Part shown: piece after piece, positions 10,513 to 19,843 of the stretch
Position numbering within the stretch: position 1 is the first letter of the stretch
Layout: every line of letters starts with the position of its first letter
Source of the DNA: Simmondsia chinensis
Lineage: Eukaryota; Streptophyta; Magnoliopsida; Caryophyllales; Simmondsiaceae
Assembly (NCBI GenBank): GCA_018398585.1
Contig: JAGTTD010000022.1
Span: 771,501-835,500, forward strand
DNA: 64,000 nucleotides
Direction: 5' to 3'
Program-made: the position numbers and the translations under genes
Notes under the pieces: model-generated
The model's database searches: none
What the model was told of the DNA's origin: nothing
The model's input: only the letters and a program-made list of their open reading frames with translations

Positions 10513-13500
10513 TTATGTGGGATGCGATGTAGGCATCTTGATCACAGACATTCCAGTCAATCCATCATCATCATGAACATCACCATTATGATTTGTAATA
10601 GGCAATTCCTGTTAAATAAATAATTATTAATTAATACAGTACACAAAATAAAGTATTAGAGTATAAAATCATTCATGGGTCTTCCTTCACCTATTAATTT
10701 TAGCTTTTGACAAAGTTATTTCATTGACATGGTCTCGGGGGTTTTTTTTTTTAATCAAAAGGTCACGAGTTCGAATCCCAACGAGGATAACTCTAAATTT
10801 TAATCTATTTTAAATACAAGTTATAGCTGGGCCTTTGTATTATCTACGCTTCTGATCTAATGAACATTAGTGTGAGGGTCATGTTAGAGTATAAAACCAT
10901 CATTAGGCATTCACTCATCAGCTTAAGCTTTTGGGATAATTAGTTCTTAACATTTTTACAAAGGGGGCAACCCTCTCTAAATCGCCCATAAATCCCCTTA
11001 TCCGTGATAAACGCGAGATTTAGTCTCAGGTCTCGGGTATCAACCCTAGACACTTCATCAATCGAGGTTGACACCTTCAGGTACATTGATATTGCTTATA
11101 GCATAAAAACTCGAAATTCTCTCGAAATAAACAATTAGTGTATGTAGCCGCACCTTTCCCTTTTCCTTTGTGAGAGTTTGAGGGGTGGTTTGATCCCTGG
11201 TTTTTCCCCACACCACGGTGTACAATCCGCTCACTATCACAACTGCTCCTATAATACTGCACCCCACACCATAATCGACATCATTGAGAACCAACTGTTC
11301 CGAAAGTTAAGCTAATGGGAAAATGTTAAAGACGGGTTTTAATACTGTAATAGAACATGACATAAAATTACTGAAAAAAGCACAAATACAATAAATTATG
11401 TACCTTCCAAGGTGGAGTTGCTCATGCAAGATAATGGAACCCAGAGCAGTGGTGATTATCATACAGAGAGGCATGAAGGCTGTCACGAACACAGGTCCTC
11501 GTTCTCTATTCACCACTCCTTGCACATAGAATGCAATTCCAGAGCAAACCACACCCTAATAAAATTAATCACAGATTATGATGTTTAGTAATTTTATTTC
11601 ATGTTTTGTTGCTAAATAGAGGGTTTTCAAGGTCAGTTAAGAACCTAAATAAACAAAAAAAAAAAAGCCGTTGTTTGGGTAATGTTGTCTTCTAAAAACT
11701 AGTTATATTATCAATTTGCTTCTAATAACGTGTATATCAATATTTATAATTTTTTTTTTATCATGGTAAATTCAGGGGAGGGGGGTGCTCGAACCCCGGC
11801 GCTCTCACATAGGCGACCGGGAACCACACCACTAGGCTATGAGCTACTTGCTCATCAATATTTATAATTAAAGAAACTGATATATTGTTTTGATACATAG
11901 AACAAGAATAGGAGGAACGTGATAGAGAATACCCTCCATGGAGATATCGAGCATATAACATAAAATGGATTATTTGAGTTATGTTGAACCTACTAAAAAA
12001 CGTCTTGCTGGTCAAACTTAATTTGGATTCCTAGAATATCGTGAGCAGTTAAGTGTAGAGAAAAATGAAACTTACAGAATAAACAGAGGCAAGCAGGCGG
12101 GAGTCCCAGCCGAGGGCCCAAGCAGACACATTACGCTCCGTCACAAGCGAGATAACGCCGCCTTCTGCCGCGCCCATGAAGCATATCCATGCTGTCAATG
12201 ACAACGCTGCTGGGTACTCCTTCAACGTGAACGACTACGCAAAAATTACGAGCTTTGATCATCTAGGTATATTACAATCTCAATTTATAAAATCCATTTT
12301 AGTGATAAAAATCAGTTTGTTTGAATATCAGAAAATATTTTCAATCAAAAAAATGTTTCAAAAATTTTATTTTTTAGGTCAGAAAGACAATTTCATCATA
12401 TATCTGGTACAAGTTCACGTTTGGAAAATTATGATGAAAAATATTTTCCTCTTTATTGAGAATAATATTTTTTCCTTTCGTTTAATGGAGGAAAAATATT
12501 TTCTACGTAAATAATGAACACTAATTGCTATAGACTTAAGGAAAAATATACTACAATTGAGATGAAAAAAAAGTTGATGTGAAACCAAAAAGTTTTGTCA
12601 GTCTATTATGTACTCTATTTTAATGAGAGTCTTATATACAGAGTTATATTAGAGAAATTAACTTACCTGAAGAATCAAGAAACCAGACCAACAACTGCAA
12701 CCGCAAAGAAGGAGAATGGTGCCAAGGATCCAATGTGGACTAGAAGATGAGCTAGAAGCAGCACTGCTATGGGCGACGTTGTGTGCACCGAAAAGGTTCA
12801 CAACAGGGCCACGGTACAAAGTCATGACCATGGCCCCGGACACGGTGACAATGGTGCCTATTATTTTGGCTTGGCTTGGTATTTTTCTCAAGTCCACTTT
12901 CTCCAACCTGATTAGTAGGAAATTAATTTTTGAGTCAGCTAGTTCATATATTGATGTTTGTGAAAGAATTTTTTTTTTTTCTGAAACATATTTTTTTAGG
13001 ATTTAAGGATTATTGAAACATTTTAGATAAAAGTAAAAGTTATTTATCTGTTTTTAAGTAGAAGCAGAAAAATAATGCTTCTCCTTTGAAACAAAAGCAA
13101 AAGTAGGAACTAAAAATTTTTCAGACTAAAATATCCTTATAAAAGACACTTTTATTGAAGAAAAGCGTGAGGGTGATAGTAATTAATATGTATTTCTCAT
13201 CCTAACAACCAAACACTTTGTACCTATTTCCTAAAATATTTTTGAATTGAAATATAATATATTAATTATGTGATCGATATTTTATCACAATAGGTTTGAT
13301 TTATCAAGGTAAGTACACGTGAGAAAACCACTTTCTAAAATTAGAAAATATTTATTTATTAATTAATTATTTTAAAAATTGTAAAATAATAATGGATATT
13401 CTTAATTATATGACCTCACTCCACACTACGAAGTAGTGGAGGTAGAGCATCATCAATAATAAAAAAAAGACTTTTTATACAATTTTTTTCCTACTAACGA

Positions 13501-16171
13501 GGAACCCGGTTATCTGGTAAACTCCGACCTATGCAACAACGCACATACTACCGGAACCAAAGATTTCTCAGTGAGAGGTTCAAGGGGGAATCGAAGTGCA
13601 AACCTTTATCCCTTCACGCGCCTCTTACAACTGAGGCAAAGTGTTGGTGGATCATAATTTATATTTTTATTTATGTTTTTAATATAAAAAATAATATAAT
13701 TTCATGATTTTGATAAGCATTTAAGAATCTTAATTAGTATAATTTATATGTAGTACTGATATGATTGCTATATCTTCAGGGTAGCCCCCCGAAGGGGGAA
13801 GGCTGCGTACATCTATCCCCCCCCCCGACCCTGCTTAGGCGGGAGCCCTTGGAAGCACTAGGTTTGTTGTTGTTGTACCGATAATATTGCTATAAGAAAA
13901 AGCACTAGAAACATATTCATCCGACGTCCTTAGATGCTTCCCCCATATTGGCCTTGTCCCGACAAAATATTCACGATAGTGTTAAATTCAGAATATTTGT
14001 TGTCATTTTCAGTCATTTTTAATTAAAGATTAAAGCGTATAATGCTTTAGATGTCCTAACAGTAACAAATATTCTCATGAATTTAACATTACCCAATATT
14101 TATTTCTCATAATTTTATTTTAGCTTATTTAATTTGTGAATCTAATAACGTATATTTAATTATATTCTAATTATCAAAAAATATTATTATCTTATAAAAT
14201 TGTTTTTTATTTTTTGACAAATAGAGAGAACGCTCTCATTACCAGCAGGTGCACACACCGAAGCGGGGCCCTAGAAAGACCGCAAGAATGGAAAAAAAAG
14301 CAAAACAAAATCGAGCTTATAAAATTGTTACTAATCCAATGCTATATTTTATAATAATTACTTTTACCACCTTAACTGGTATATAAATTAGATACCTAAA
14401 TCGAGTATATTTTGACCAAAGAGGGCACCAACACGCTGTCACCGGATCCCATGAGAACTCCGAAGTTAAGCGTGTTTGGGCAAGAGTAGTACCAGGATGG
14501 GTGACCTCCTGGGAAGTCCTCACCCTCAGGTTGGGGGTACTGGGAAACAGCCTTTCTTCATGTTAACACCCTGAAGGGGGAAGGCTGCGTACATCCTTCC
14601 CCCCAGACTCTGCGTAAGCGGGAGCCCTTGAGTTGAGGCATTGGTACGTTCCTTTTACCTAAATCGAGTATATTTAACAATTTTCAAACTAAAACGACAA
14701 ATATTTAATTAAAAAATTATTAATATAAAAATAAATACCTGAAAAGAATAGCCATAATGAAAGTAATGGCAGGAAGAACATTGATACAGGCAGAAGCAAA
14801 GGTTGCTGATGTGCTTTGTAGTCCCACATAGTATAGATTTTGATCCATCACTGGCCTGTTATTTATTTTCAGGAAAATATATAATTAATTAAATAATACA
14901 TAAATTTAAAAATATTTAAAATATTTTGTTTGTAGAAAATATATACGCTTCTTATTGCATGTAAGAGAACGAGACACTATCCTCTCTTATCGGAGCTGAT
15001 ATGTTTTAAGTCTTTCTGTCTTTACCTTTTTTTGCTAGCGAGAAATCTGATAAACCTCGTCCCATGCGGCGATCCACACGCGACAGGAGTCAGATAAGTT
15101 AAGGATTTACTAAGGGAAAGGTTCAGGGGAGGAATCGAACTCCAGACCTTTTAGTCTAAATCATGGCTCTATCCCCTCACTTACTTCTTACCACTAAGGC
15201 AAGACCCTGTAGATAAAGTATAAAATTATTCTTGAGCCTTAACTTGACAATTTAATATTTTGTCGTAATTAATTACTTGACATGTTAGCAAATTTGTTCT
15301 GACGAATAAGTCGCGAGTTTTGAAAAATCTCACTCTTAATATTAATATAATTTTAATAGAAGGTAGGAGCAAAGAGTGTAAGCCGATAAATATTTTTGAA
15401 TGTTAGAATTGAAAACTCCAAGAGGGTGGGGGCAAGAGGGTACCAACATACCGTCACCGGATCCCATTAGAACTCTGAAGTTAAGCGTGCTTGGGCAAAA
15501 GCAATACTAGGATGGGTGACCTCCCGGGGAGTCCTCACCCTTAGGTTGGGGGCACTTGAAAACAACTTCTCTTTAGGGGTAATATCCTGAAGGGGGAAGG
15601 TTGCTTAGGCGGGACCCCTTAGGGCACTGGATATATTGTATGTTGCAGAATTGAAAACACAAAAAATTTAACCAAAAAATGCAATAAAAATTTTGTATTA
15701 ATTTAATATTATTATTACAAATTCTATAAATATTAGAATCTTATATTTTAATATTTATTTTCGAAGATAACGACTAGAATCAATAGGGGATGAGAGCATA
15801 CTCGAGGAGCCCAAGCAACACAATCTTGAAAAAGACAGAAAGAGTCATCTTCGGTCTAATTTTCCTGTACAATCCAAAATATAGCTCAATCAACTCCTCC
15901 CACCAACATATGTTTACTGGAAAAACACTATATATACAATAGAATAGAGCAGAACAAACCTCTCAAAGATGAGAGCGAAGGGAGCAATTGCCAAGAAGGC
16001 AGCCACGTGGCGATAAACCGTGAGAATAAAGTGGTTCATACCACGCTTCAAACACACCATAGTAATGATATACATACCAGCAAAACCGAACTGAAGGGAG
16101 ATAATTGCCAGATACGGTTTTAACTTAGCCGAAATTTCATATATTTTTCCCAACATCGCCTTGTCTTCCAT
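10513..16171 (-). CDS. WAT1-related / nodulin MtN21-type EamA transporter, copy A
   Basis: Eight exons on the minus strand: 15960-16171, 15802-15864, 14739-14855, 12667-12907, 12076-12234, 11404-11555, 11154-11256 and 10513-10608. All junctions are GT-AG and in phase, giving 1143 bp and 380 residues, the normal length for plant drug/metabolite exporters of the WAT1/UMAMIT class. Diagnostic stretches include KPYLAIISLQFGFAGMYIIT, TVYRHVAAFLAIAPFALI, SATFASACINVLPAITF, the gene-typical GTIVTVSGAMVMTLYRGP, and GVVCSGIAFYVQGVV. Two EamA domains (about residues 18-150 and 190-325) predict ten membrane helices. Family members move amino acids or auxin across the plasma membrane or tonoplast; the substrate here cannot be read from sequence. 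Compared with copy B it departs from the family pattern in places (FMPLCMIITTALGS, LLLCGCSCWSGFL). Introns carry several copy-specific insertions. It is intact, so expression is plausible. Confidence 0.93.
10655..10952 (+). mobile_element. SMART/TRIM-like element in intron 7 of transporter A
   Basis: LTR-like copies at about 10655-10733 and 10882-10952 share 'agagtataaaa(t/c)cat' and 'tttagcttttg'-type words. The internal part has 'ggtcacgagttcgaatccca' and a purine tract (gtgtgagggtc) before the right LTR. The same element occupies intron 7 of copy B (about 30905-31205), so insertion predates the tandem duplication. Confidence 0.65.
11752..11853 (-). mobile_element. tRNA-derived SINE, post-duplication insertion
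   Basis: Direct repeats atcaatatttataatt lie at 11736-11751 and 11854-11869. On the minus strand the element begins with a tRNA-like head: A box 'tagcctagtggtgtgg', B box 'ggggttcgagcac'. It ends in poly(A). Copy B at about 31985-32005 is an empty site (ctattcataattggagaaa). It lies in intron 5 of transporter A. Confidence 0.82.
13489..13650 (-). mobile_element. tRNA-derived SINE, family L, shared by both units (A)
   Basis: It contains 'gaggaacccggttatctggt' and 'gggggaatcgaa' in plus orientation, i.e. the tail and B box of family L on the minus strand. Its counterpart is at 34366-34555 in the same place in copy B, so the insertion is older than the duplication. It lies in intron 3. Confidence 0.62.
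13773..13875 (+). mobile_element. SINE body, 5'-truncated, (TTG)n tail
   Basis: It begins in the common body (cttcagggtagcc), continues 'ggctgcgtacatct' and 'gcgggagccctt', and ends 'gtttgttgttgttg'. Diverged 19-bp direct repeats (tactgata..attgctata) lie at 13754-13772 and 13876-13894. Unit B has the empty site 'tactgataatattgct' at about 34611-34627. It inserted in transporter A after the duplication. Confidence 0.75.
14205..14315 (-). mobile_element. 5'-truncated LINE 3' end with 14-bp target duplication
   Basis: The repeat cttataaaattgtt flanks it at 14191-14204 and 14316-14329. The T-rich left end is the poly(A) of a minus-strand copy. The remainder shares 'gagagaacgctctcatta' and 'gcacacaccgaagcgggg' with other LINE 3' ends in the window (18829, 57566). 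It is absent from copy B. Confidence 0.72.
14413..14655 (+). mobile_element. 5S-headed SINE, full length, 20-bp target duplication
   Basis: Perfect direct repeats tacctaaatcgagtatattt lie at 14393-14412 and 14656-14675. Bases 14422-14520 closely follow plant 5S rRNA from 'caccggatccca' through 'gaagttaagcgtg' (A box), 'ggatggg' (intermediate element) and 'gtgacctcctgggaagtcct' (C box). The body then reads 'aaggctgcgtacatcc' and 'gcgggagcccttgag'. There is no run of four T before the last bases, so an RNA polymerase III transcript could span the element. Copy B has the uninterrupted target at about 35060-35085. It lies in intron 3 of transporter A. Confidence 0.85.
15040..15212 (-). mobile_element. 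tRNA-derived SINE, family L, copy-A specific
   Basis: On the minus strand the head reads 'ttgccttagtggtaagaag' (A box) and 'ggagttcgattcctcc' (B box). The 3' end is 'ttctcgctagc' followed by an A-rich tail. No equivalent is seen in intron 2 of copy B. Target duplications are not clear. Confidence 0.6.
15417..15646 (+). mobile_element. 5S-headed SINE with 12-bp target duplication
   Basis: The repeat agaattgaaaac lies at 15405-15416 and 15647-15658. The 5S-like head covers about 15438-15540 (caccggatcccattagaact, gttaagcgtgcttgggc, gatgggtgacctccc). The body is internally shortened (gggaaggttgcttaggcggg) and the TTG tail is degraded to 'atattgtatgttgc'. Copy B lacks it at about 35912-35935. 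It lies in intron 2. Confidence 0.8.
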
Positions 16172-16296
16172 TTCTCTCTTTTTTTTCCTAATAAATAATT
16201 TATATATAATTTTTTTAATTTTTTTCCCCTCTCTCTAGCTCTCTATTCTAGTTAGAGACATTAAGGATGAGTTCACCAAATGGAGAAATGGTCCAT

Positions 16297-16329
16297 TTTT
16301 ATACAAGTGAAAGAGTACAAGTGACGTCA
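16297..16329 (-). promoter_or_regulatory. TATA box and TGACGTCA motif of transporter A
   Basis: On the minus strand, TATAAAA (rc of 16297-16303) lies about 125 bp upstream of the ATG. The palindrome TGACGTCA, a bZIP/TGA-factor type site, lies at 16322-16329, about 20 bp further upstream. Both are conserved at the same spacing in copy B (36575-36607) while nearby sequence has diverged. Confidence 0.6.
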
Positions 16330-16472
16330 GCTATTTTAATAATATAAAATAATTCTTCCTATGTCTTTACTTTAACTTTCAAAATTTTATTAATACGGTA
16401 TCGAAGCTTTATTTATTTAAGAATTTCTTATATGTATCCAAGTAATGCATTTCAAATTAATGAAATATATTT

Positions 16473-17130
16473 GGGTTATTTATTTATGTAGGGTTCATTT
16501 ATTAGGCACTAATGCACCGAATTCTATTAGAACGCTGAAGTTAAGCATACTTGGGCGAGAATAGTACCGGGATAGGTGACCTCCTAAGAAGTCCTCGTGT
16601 TGCCAACCCTATAAAGTTGGGGGCCCTCGCAAATAGCCTCTCGGCAGGGTTACACTCTAAAGGGATAAGGCTGCGCACATTCACCCCCCCCCAGACCCCG
16701 CTTAGGCGGGAGCCCTTGAGGCACTGTGTTTGTTATTGTTGATTTGGGTTATTTACGTGAAAGGTCCTGGTACTTTACCCATTGTATCAATTTAGTCCGT
16801 ATAGTTTAAATTGTGTCAATTTAGTCTCTGTACTATTTATTTATTTCAATTTAATCCCTGGAGTAAAATTAGCATCGAATTGCGACAAAAATTTAAATGC
16901 TCGGGTGACGGGTGAGTTTAAATTGAGTTAGTGAATGAGTTTTTACCTGATCATTTGCATTTATATGTAACCAAATCATTAAAATTGCGTCACTAATTTA
17001 ACTTTAATTTCCACCATAAGACCAAATTGACACAATTTGAATTATATATGGACTAAATTGATATAATTAAAAGTACAAAGACTAAATTAACGCAAGGGGT
17101 AAAGTATAGGGACCTTTCGCGTAAATAACC
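16473..17130. mobile_element. MULE-type MITE interrupted by a 5S-headed SINE
   Basis: The element begins gggttattta at 16473 and ends gcgtaaataacc at 17130, like the intact MITE at 4893-5131. The flanks aatatattt and gatacattt match at 7 of 9 positions. A SINE (16483-16741) sits ten bases inside the left end. Neither is present at the matching site of unit B (about 37105-37130). Confidence 0.65.
16483..16741 (+). mobile_element. 5S-headed SINE, subfamily 2, in a MITE
   Basis: Direct repeats atttgggttattta lie at 16469-16482 and 16742-16755. The head (ggcactaatgcaccg, gaagttaagcatacttgggc, gtgacctcc, gtcctcgtgttgcc) follows 5S rRNA further 5' than subfamily 1. The body 'aaggctgcgcacattc' and 'gcttaggcgggagccctt' leads to the tail 'gtttgttattgttg'. 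The host MITE is itself younger than the tandem duplication. Confidence 0.85.
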
Positions 17131-17581
17131 GATACATTTTAAAAACTTATTTTGTCAAACTTTTTTTCAGAAAAAAAATTTCAGGAAAAAATACATTTTT
17201 AAAGAACTTGAGAATGTTTAGCTGGAAAAGAATGTGTTTTTAAAAGTAAAAGGCTTTGTTTTTTTTAACGTTTAAATAGAAGCAAAACAAAAAAAATATA
17301 TGTTGTTTCCTTTTAAGAATAGATGAAAACAAAAGCTAAAAAATTTCATTAAAAAATACTACTATAAAAATAATTTTTATTAAATTCTTATATAAGAAAT
17401 AAATTTTTTCACAACTCGAGTTCCGAGAGAACACACGTATGTAGGTCCTCGGAAAATATTTTGCAAAATTCATATATGTTAATATATTTGGATTCTAAAA
17501 TTTCTATTGTACATAGAATTTACATACAAAAACATATAAAATATACATAATAATGACTTTTCTACGACAGAGGACTTTGAT

Positions 17582-17618
17582 TTTTTTTTCCGATAATTAT
17601 CGGCATAGCCGAAGAACT
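17582..17618 (-). mobile_element. 37-bp severely truncated LINE insertion
   Basis: The repeat cagaggactttgat flanks it at 17568-17581 and 17619-17632. Between them are eight T residues, the palindrome ccgataattatcgg, and a few more bases. This is the extreme 3' terminus plus poly(A) of the LINE family seen at 18829, 54880 and 57566, in minus orientation. Confidence 0.7.
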
Positions 17619-17639
17619 CAGAGGACTTTGATACATTAT

Positions 17640-18065
17640 TTTTTTTTTACAACTGTAGTTAAAAGGAGAAAACGTTAGGAGAGCCTCATAGAAATAACCC
17701 TTTCCAATGCAGCAATGCAGACAATGGAGCCTAGCTTCGAGCTAGGCAACAAGGATCACCGGACCACAAAGAGGATATGATGACCAGACTTCGTTGCCCA
17801 ATCACTAGCCATATTCGCTTCTCTAAAACAGTCATTGAAATTGACATTTCTTCTTGTACCTTTTGTCGTTGTGATATTGATCGTGAATAATTTCCAGTAT
17901 CTGCCACTGAGGTTTGAACTTTCCATTAAGAAAACTGATCACAGTTTCGTTATCATCTTCTACTTGAATACTGTTGAATCCCAATAAGTTGATTGCTCTA
18001 AGAATATTGTCTCTTACCATCACAACTTCAGTAATCACAATAGATACATTTCCTATCTGTCTCAT
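17640..18065 (-). pseudogene. LINE RNase H domain remnant
   Basis: Minus-strand frames give QVEDDNETVISFLNGKFKP and, after frame changes, CFREANMASDWATKSG. These match the layout of the RNase H domain near the C-terminus of plant L1-type LINEs (D..NV...L, then REAN..AD.LA). Frames are broken and no reverse transcriptase is adjacent. Confidence 0.6.
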
Positions 18066-18828
18066 AACAACATTTCGTACGAGAATTTTTCATATCTTTC
18101 CCCATATCTATATAATGATAATTCATATTTAAAAAAAATAAAAGTTGTGGTAGATGATCCAATGAAATGGGGCACTGTGCCTGTTGCATATTGGGACCCT
18201 TTTTCTTTTTTAGGTTTGTTTTCCGTTCATCCCTAAACATCGAATGCATCGAGAGTTGGATCGGGTTGAAGCTGTTATTTTCGGTGATTATGTCAGTTAG
18301 TTTTTCATCTGATATATCTCCTTTTTTATATTATTTTGCTTCTTTTTCACTTTGGTGAGTTCTTTCAAGCTCCATTCTTACGGGCGTACTAACTTTTGTA
18401 TTAACAGTTCTCTCATTAAGTATTGAAAAAAAAAAAAAAAATTTCCTCCCCACCTCTCTCCATCTAAAAGATGGAAAAGAAATCCCAAACACATAATTTG
18501 TTAAAATTATATATAAATACATATTTCATTTTCCATATAATAGAAATAAATGTGCCAAATTAGAGAGCATAGCGCTTAATAATTAATAATGCATTAGTAC
18601 CAAACAGGCTATGGAGATCCCATATGAGATATGACTGCTTATTAAGCACCGGAGATAATATCGGCCAAAGGCGGCCCGTGACAGAGTGCTCTATTCTTCT
18701 TGCTCTTCTTTGCTTTGCTTTGCTTGTGAGTGTTAAGGGGTAAATGAGTGGACACCATTATCTCTTAATATGCCCCTTAATCTCTTCACTAACCCATATT
18801 AGACCAAGATTATTGCTATATCTACGTT

Positions 18829-18945
18829 ATTTTTTTTTTTGATAATTAGAGAGATAATTCTCAATACAAAGACTGGTGTATCCACCAAAGCGGAGTTTGA
18901 GAAAGCCACAAAAGTGGAAAAAGAGCAATACAATGCAACAACACA
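18829..18945 (-). mobile_element. LINE 3'-end fragment with poly(A)
   Basis: A T run is followed by 'gataattagagagataattc' (a hairpin-forming LINE 3' terminus on the minus strand) and 'ccaaagcggagtttgagaaa'. Related ends occur at 14205, 43449, 54880 and 57566. It is absent from the corresponding point of unit B (about 43370). Confidence 0.6.
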
Positions 18946-18947
18946 AT

Positions 18948-19032
18948 AACAACAACAATCGCAGTGCCTCAAGGGCTCTCGTAAAAGCGGGGTCTAGGAG
19001 GTAGATGTACGCAGCCTTTCCCCTTCAGGGTA
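18948..19032 (-). mobile_element. SINE body fragment, minus strand
   Basis: The stretch 'aacaacaacaatcgcagtgc' is the reverse of the (TTG)n tail, followed by 'tcaagggctctcg' and 'gatgtacgcagcc' of the common body. The element stops inside the body and no 5S head is present. Confidence 0.6.
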
Positions 19033-19084
19033 TTGTATTTATGTTATATTTTTATATAAATGGACCTCTCTTCTAATATATCCT

Positions 19085-19354
19085 ATTAGAGTATAAAATC
19101 ATTTTTGGAATTTTACCCATCAGTTTAAACTTTTCTGGGACCTTCTGGGAAGTCCTTACCTTCAGTTTGGGGGCACTCGAAAACAGCCTCTCTTCAAGGG
19201 TAATACCTTAAAGGGGGAAGGCTGCATACATCCGCCCTTCCCAGACCCTGCTTAGGTGGGAGCCCTTGGGGCACTTGGTATGTTGCATTAGCTTAAATTT
19301 TTTGGGACATAGCCTCTATTTAGGGTGACACCACAAAGGCATAACGCTGCGTAC

Positions 19355-19398
<44 letters not shown>

Positions 19399-19740
19399 TA
19401 GACCCTGCTCAGGTAGGAGCCCTTGATTTATTGTTGTTGTTTTAAACTTTTGGGACAGTTGGTTCTTGGACATGATATTAGTGTCTTGTTGACGAAGATT
19501 ATGTTATGAATTCGAATTCCAACAGCTCTCACTCTAAATATTAGCATATTTAAAGCATAAGGTATGGTTATGTCCCCAGTGAACACATTTTCTGGATCCG
19601 CCACTGGTTGGACCTATGCATTATTTACCCTTTAAGCCCAATTAACATTTGTGATGAGGCATGTTAGAGTACAAGACTGTTTTTGTTTTGGATCTTTACC
19701 AATTAGCTTAAAATTTTAAAACAGCTGGTTTTTAATCATA
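19085..19740 (+). mobile_element. SMART/TRIM-like element broken by two SINE bodies
   Basis: LTR-like words 'tattagagtataaaatcat' at 19085 and 'tgttagagtacaagact' near 19660 mark the two ends. Internal words 'gaattcgaattccaaca' and 'ttgtgatgaggca' match the TRIM internal region. Two partial SINE bodies (about 19138-19285 and 19309-19440) sit inside, the second ending 'attgttgttgttt'. Confidence 0.5.
19356..19396 (+). repeat. 41-nt cytosine homopolymer
   Basis: Forty-one consecutive C residues replace the short C tract normally found between 'ctgcgtacatcc' and 'agaccctgc' in the SINE body. The complementary strand could form G-quadruplexes. The length may also be an assembly artefact. Confidence 0.85.
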
Positions 19741-19843
19741 TCCAGTCTTTTTTTTCTCTTTTTATGCAATTGAAGTGTTGAATTCTCTAGTAAGTTACTC
19801 CTTTTACTATTTTTTTCATTTTTTTTCATAATTTATTTGAGTA

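Noticed and set aside
12176..12514. Plus-strand 112-residue protein
   Set aside because: It overlaps exon 5 of transporter A on the opposite strand and runs into AT-rich intron sequence.
14422..14520. Functional 5S rRNA gene
   Set aside because: The 5S-like stretch is single, lies in an intron, lacks a T-run terminator at its end, diverges at the 5' end and continues into a SINE body with target duplications.
19288..19473. Small protein with a poly-glycine run
   Set aside because: It is only the complement of the 41-nt C homopolymer inside a SINE.
19776..19843. Deleted 5' LTR of the Copia element
   Set aside because: A weak resemblance to the 3' LTR (gtt.actc.ttt) and a gtgtt before it are not enough above the T-rich background.
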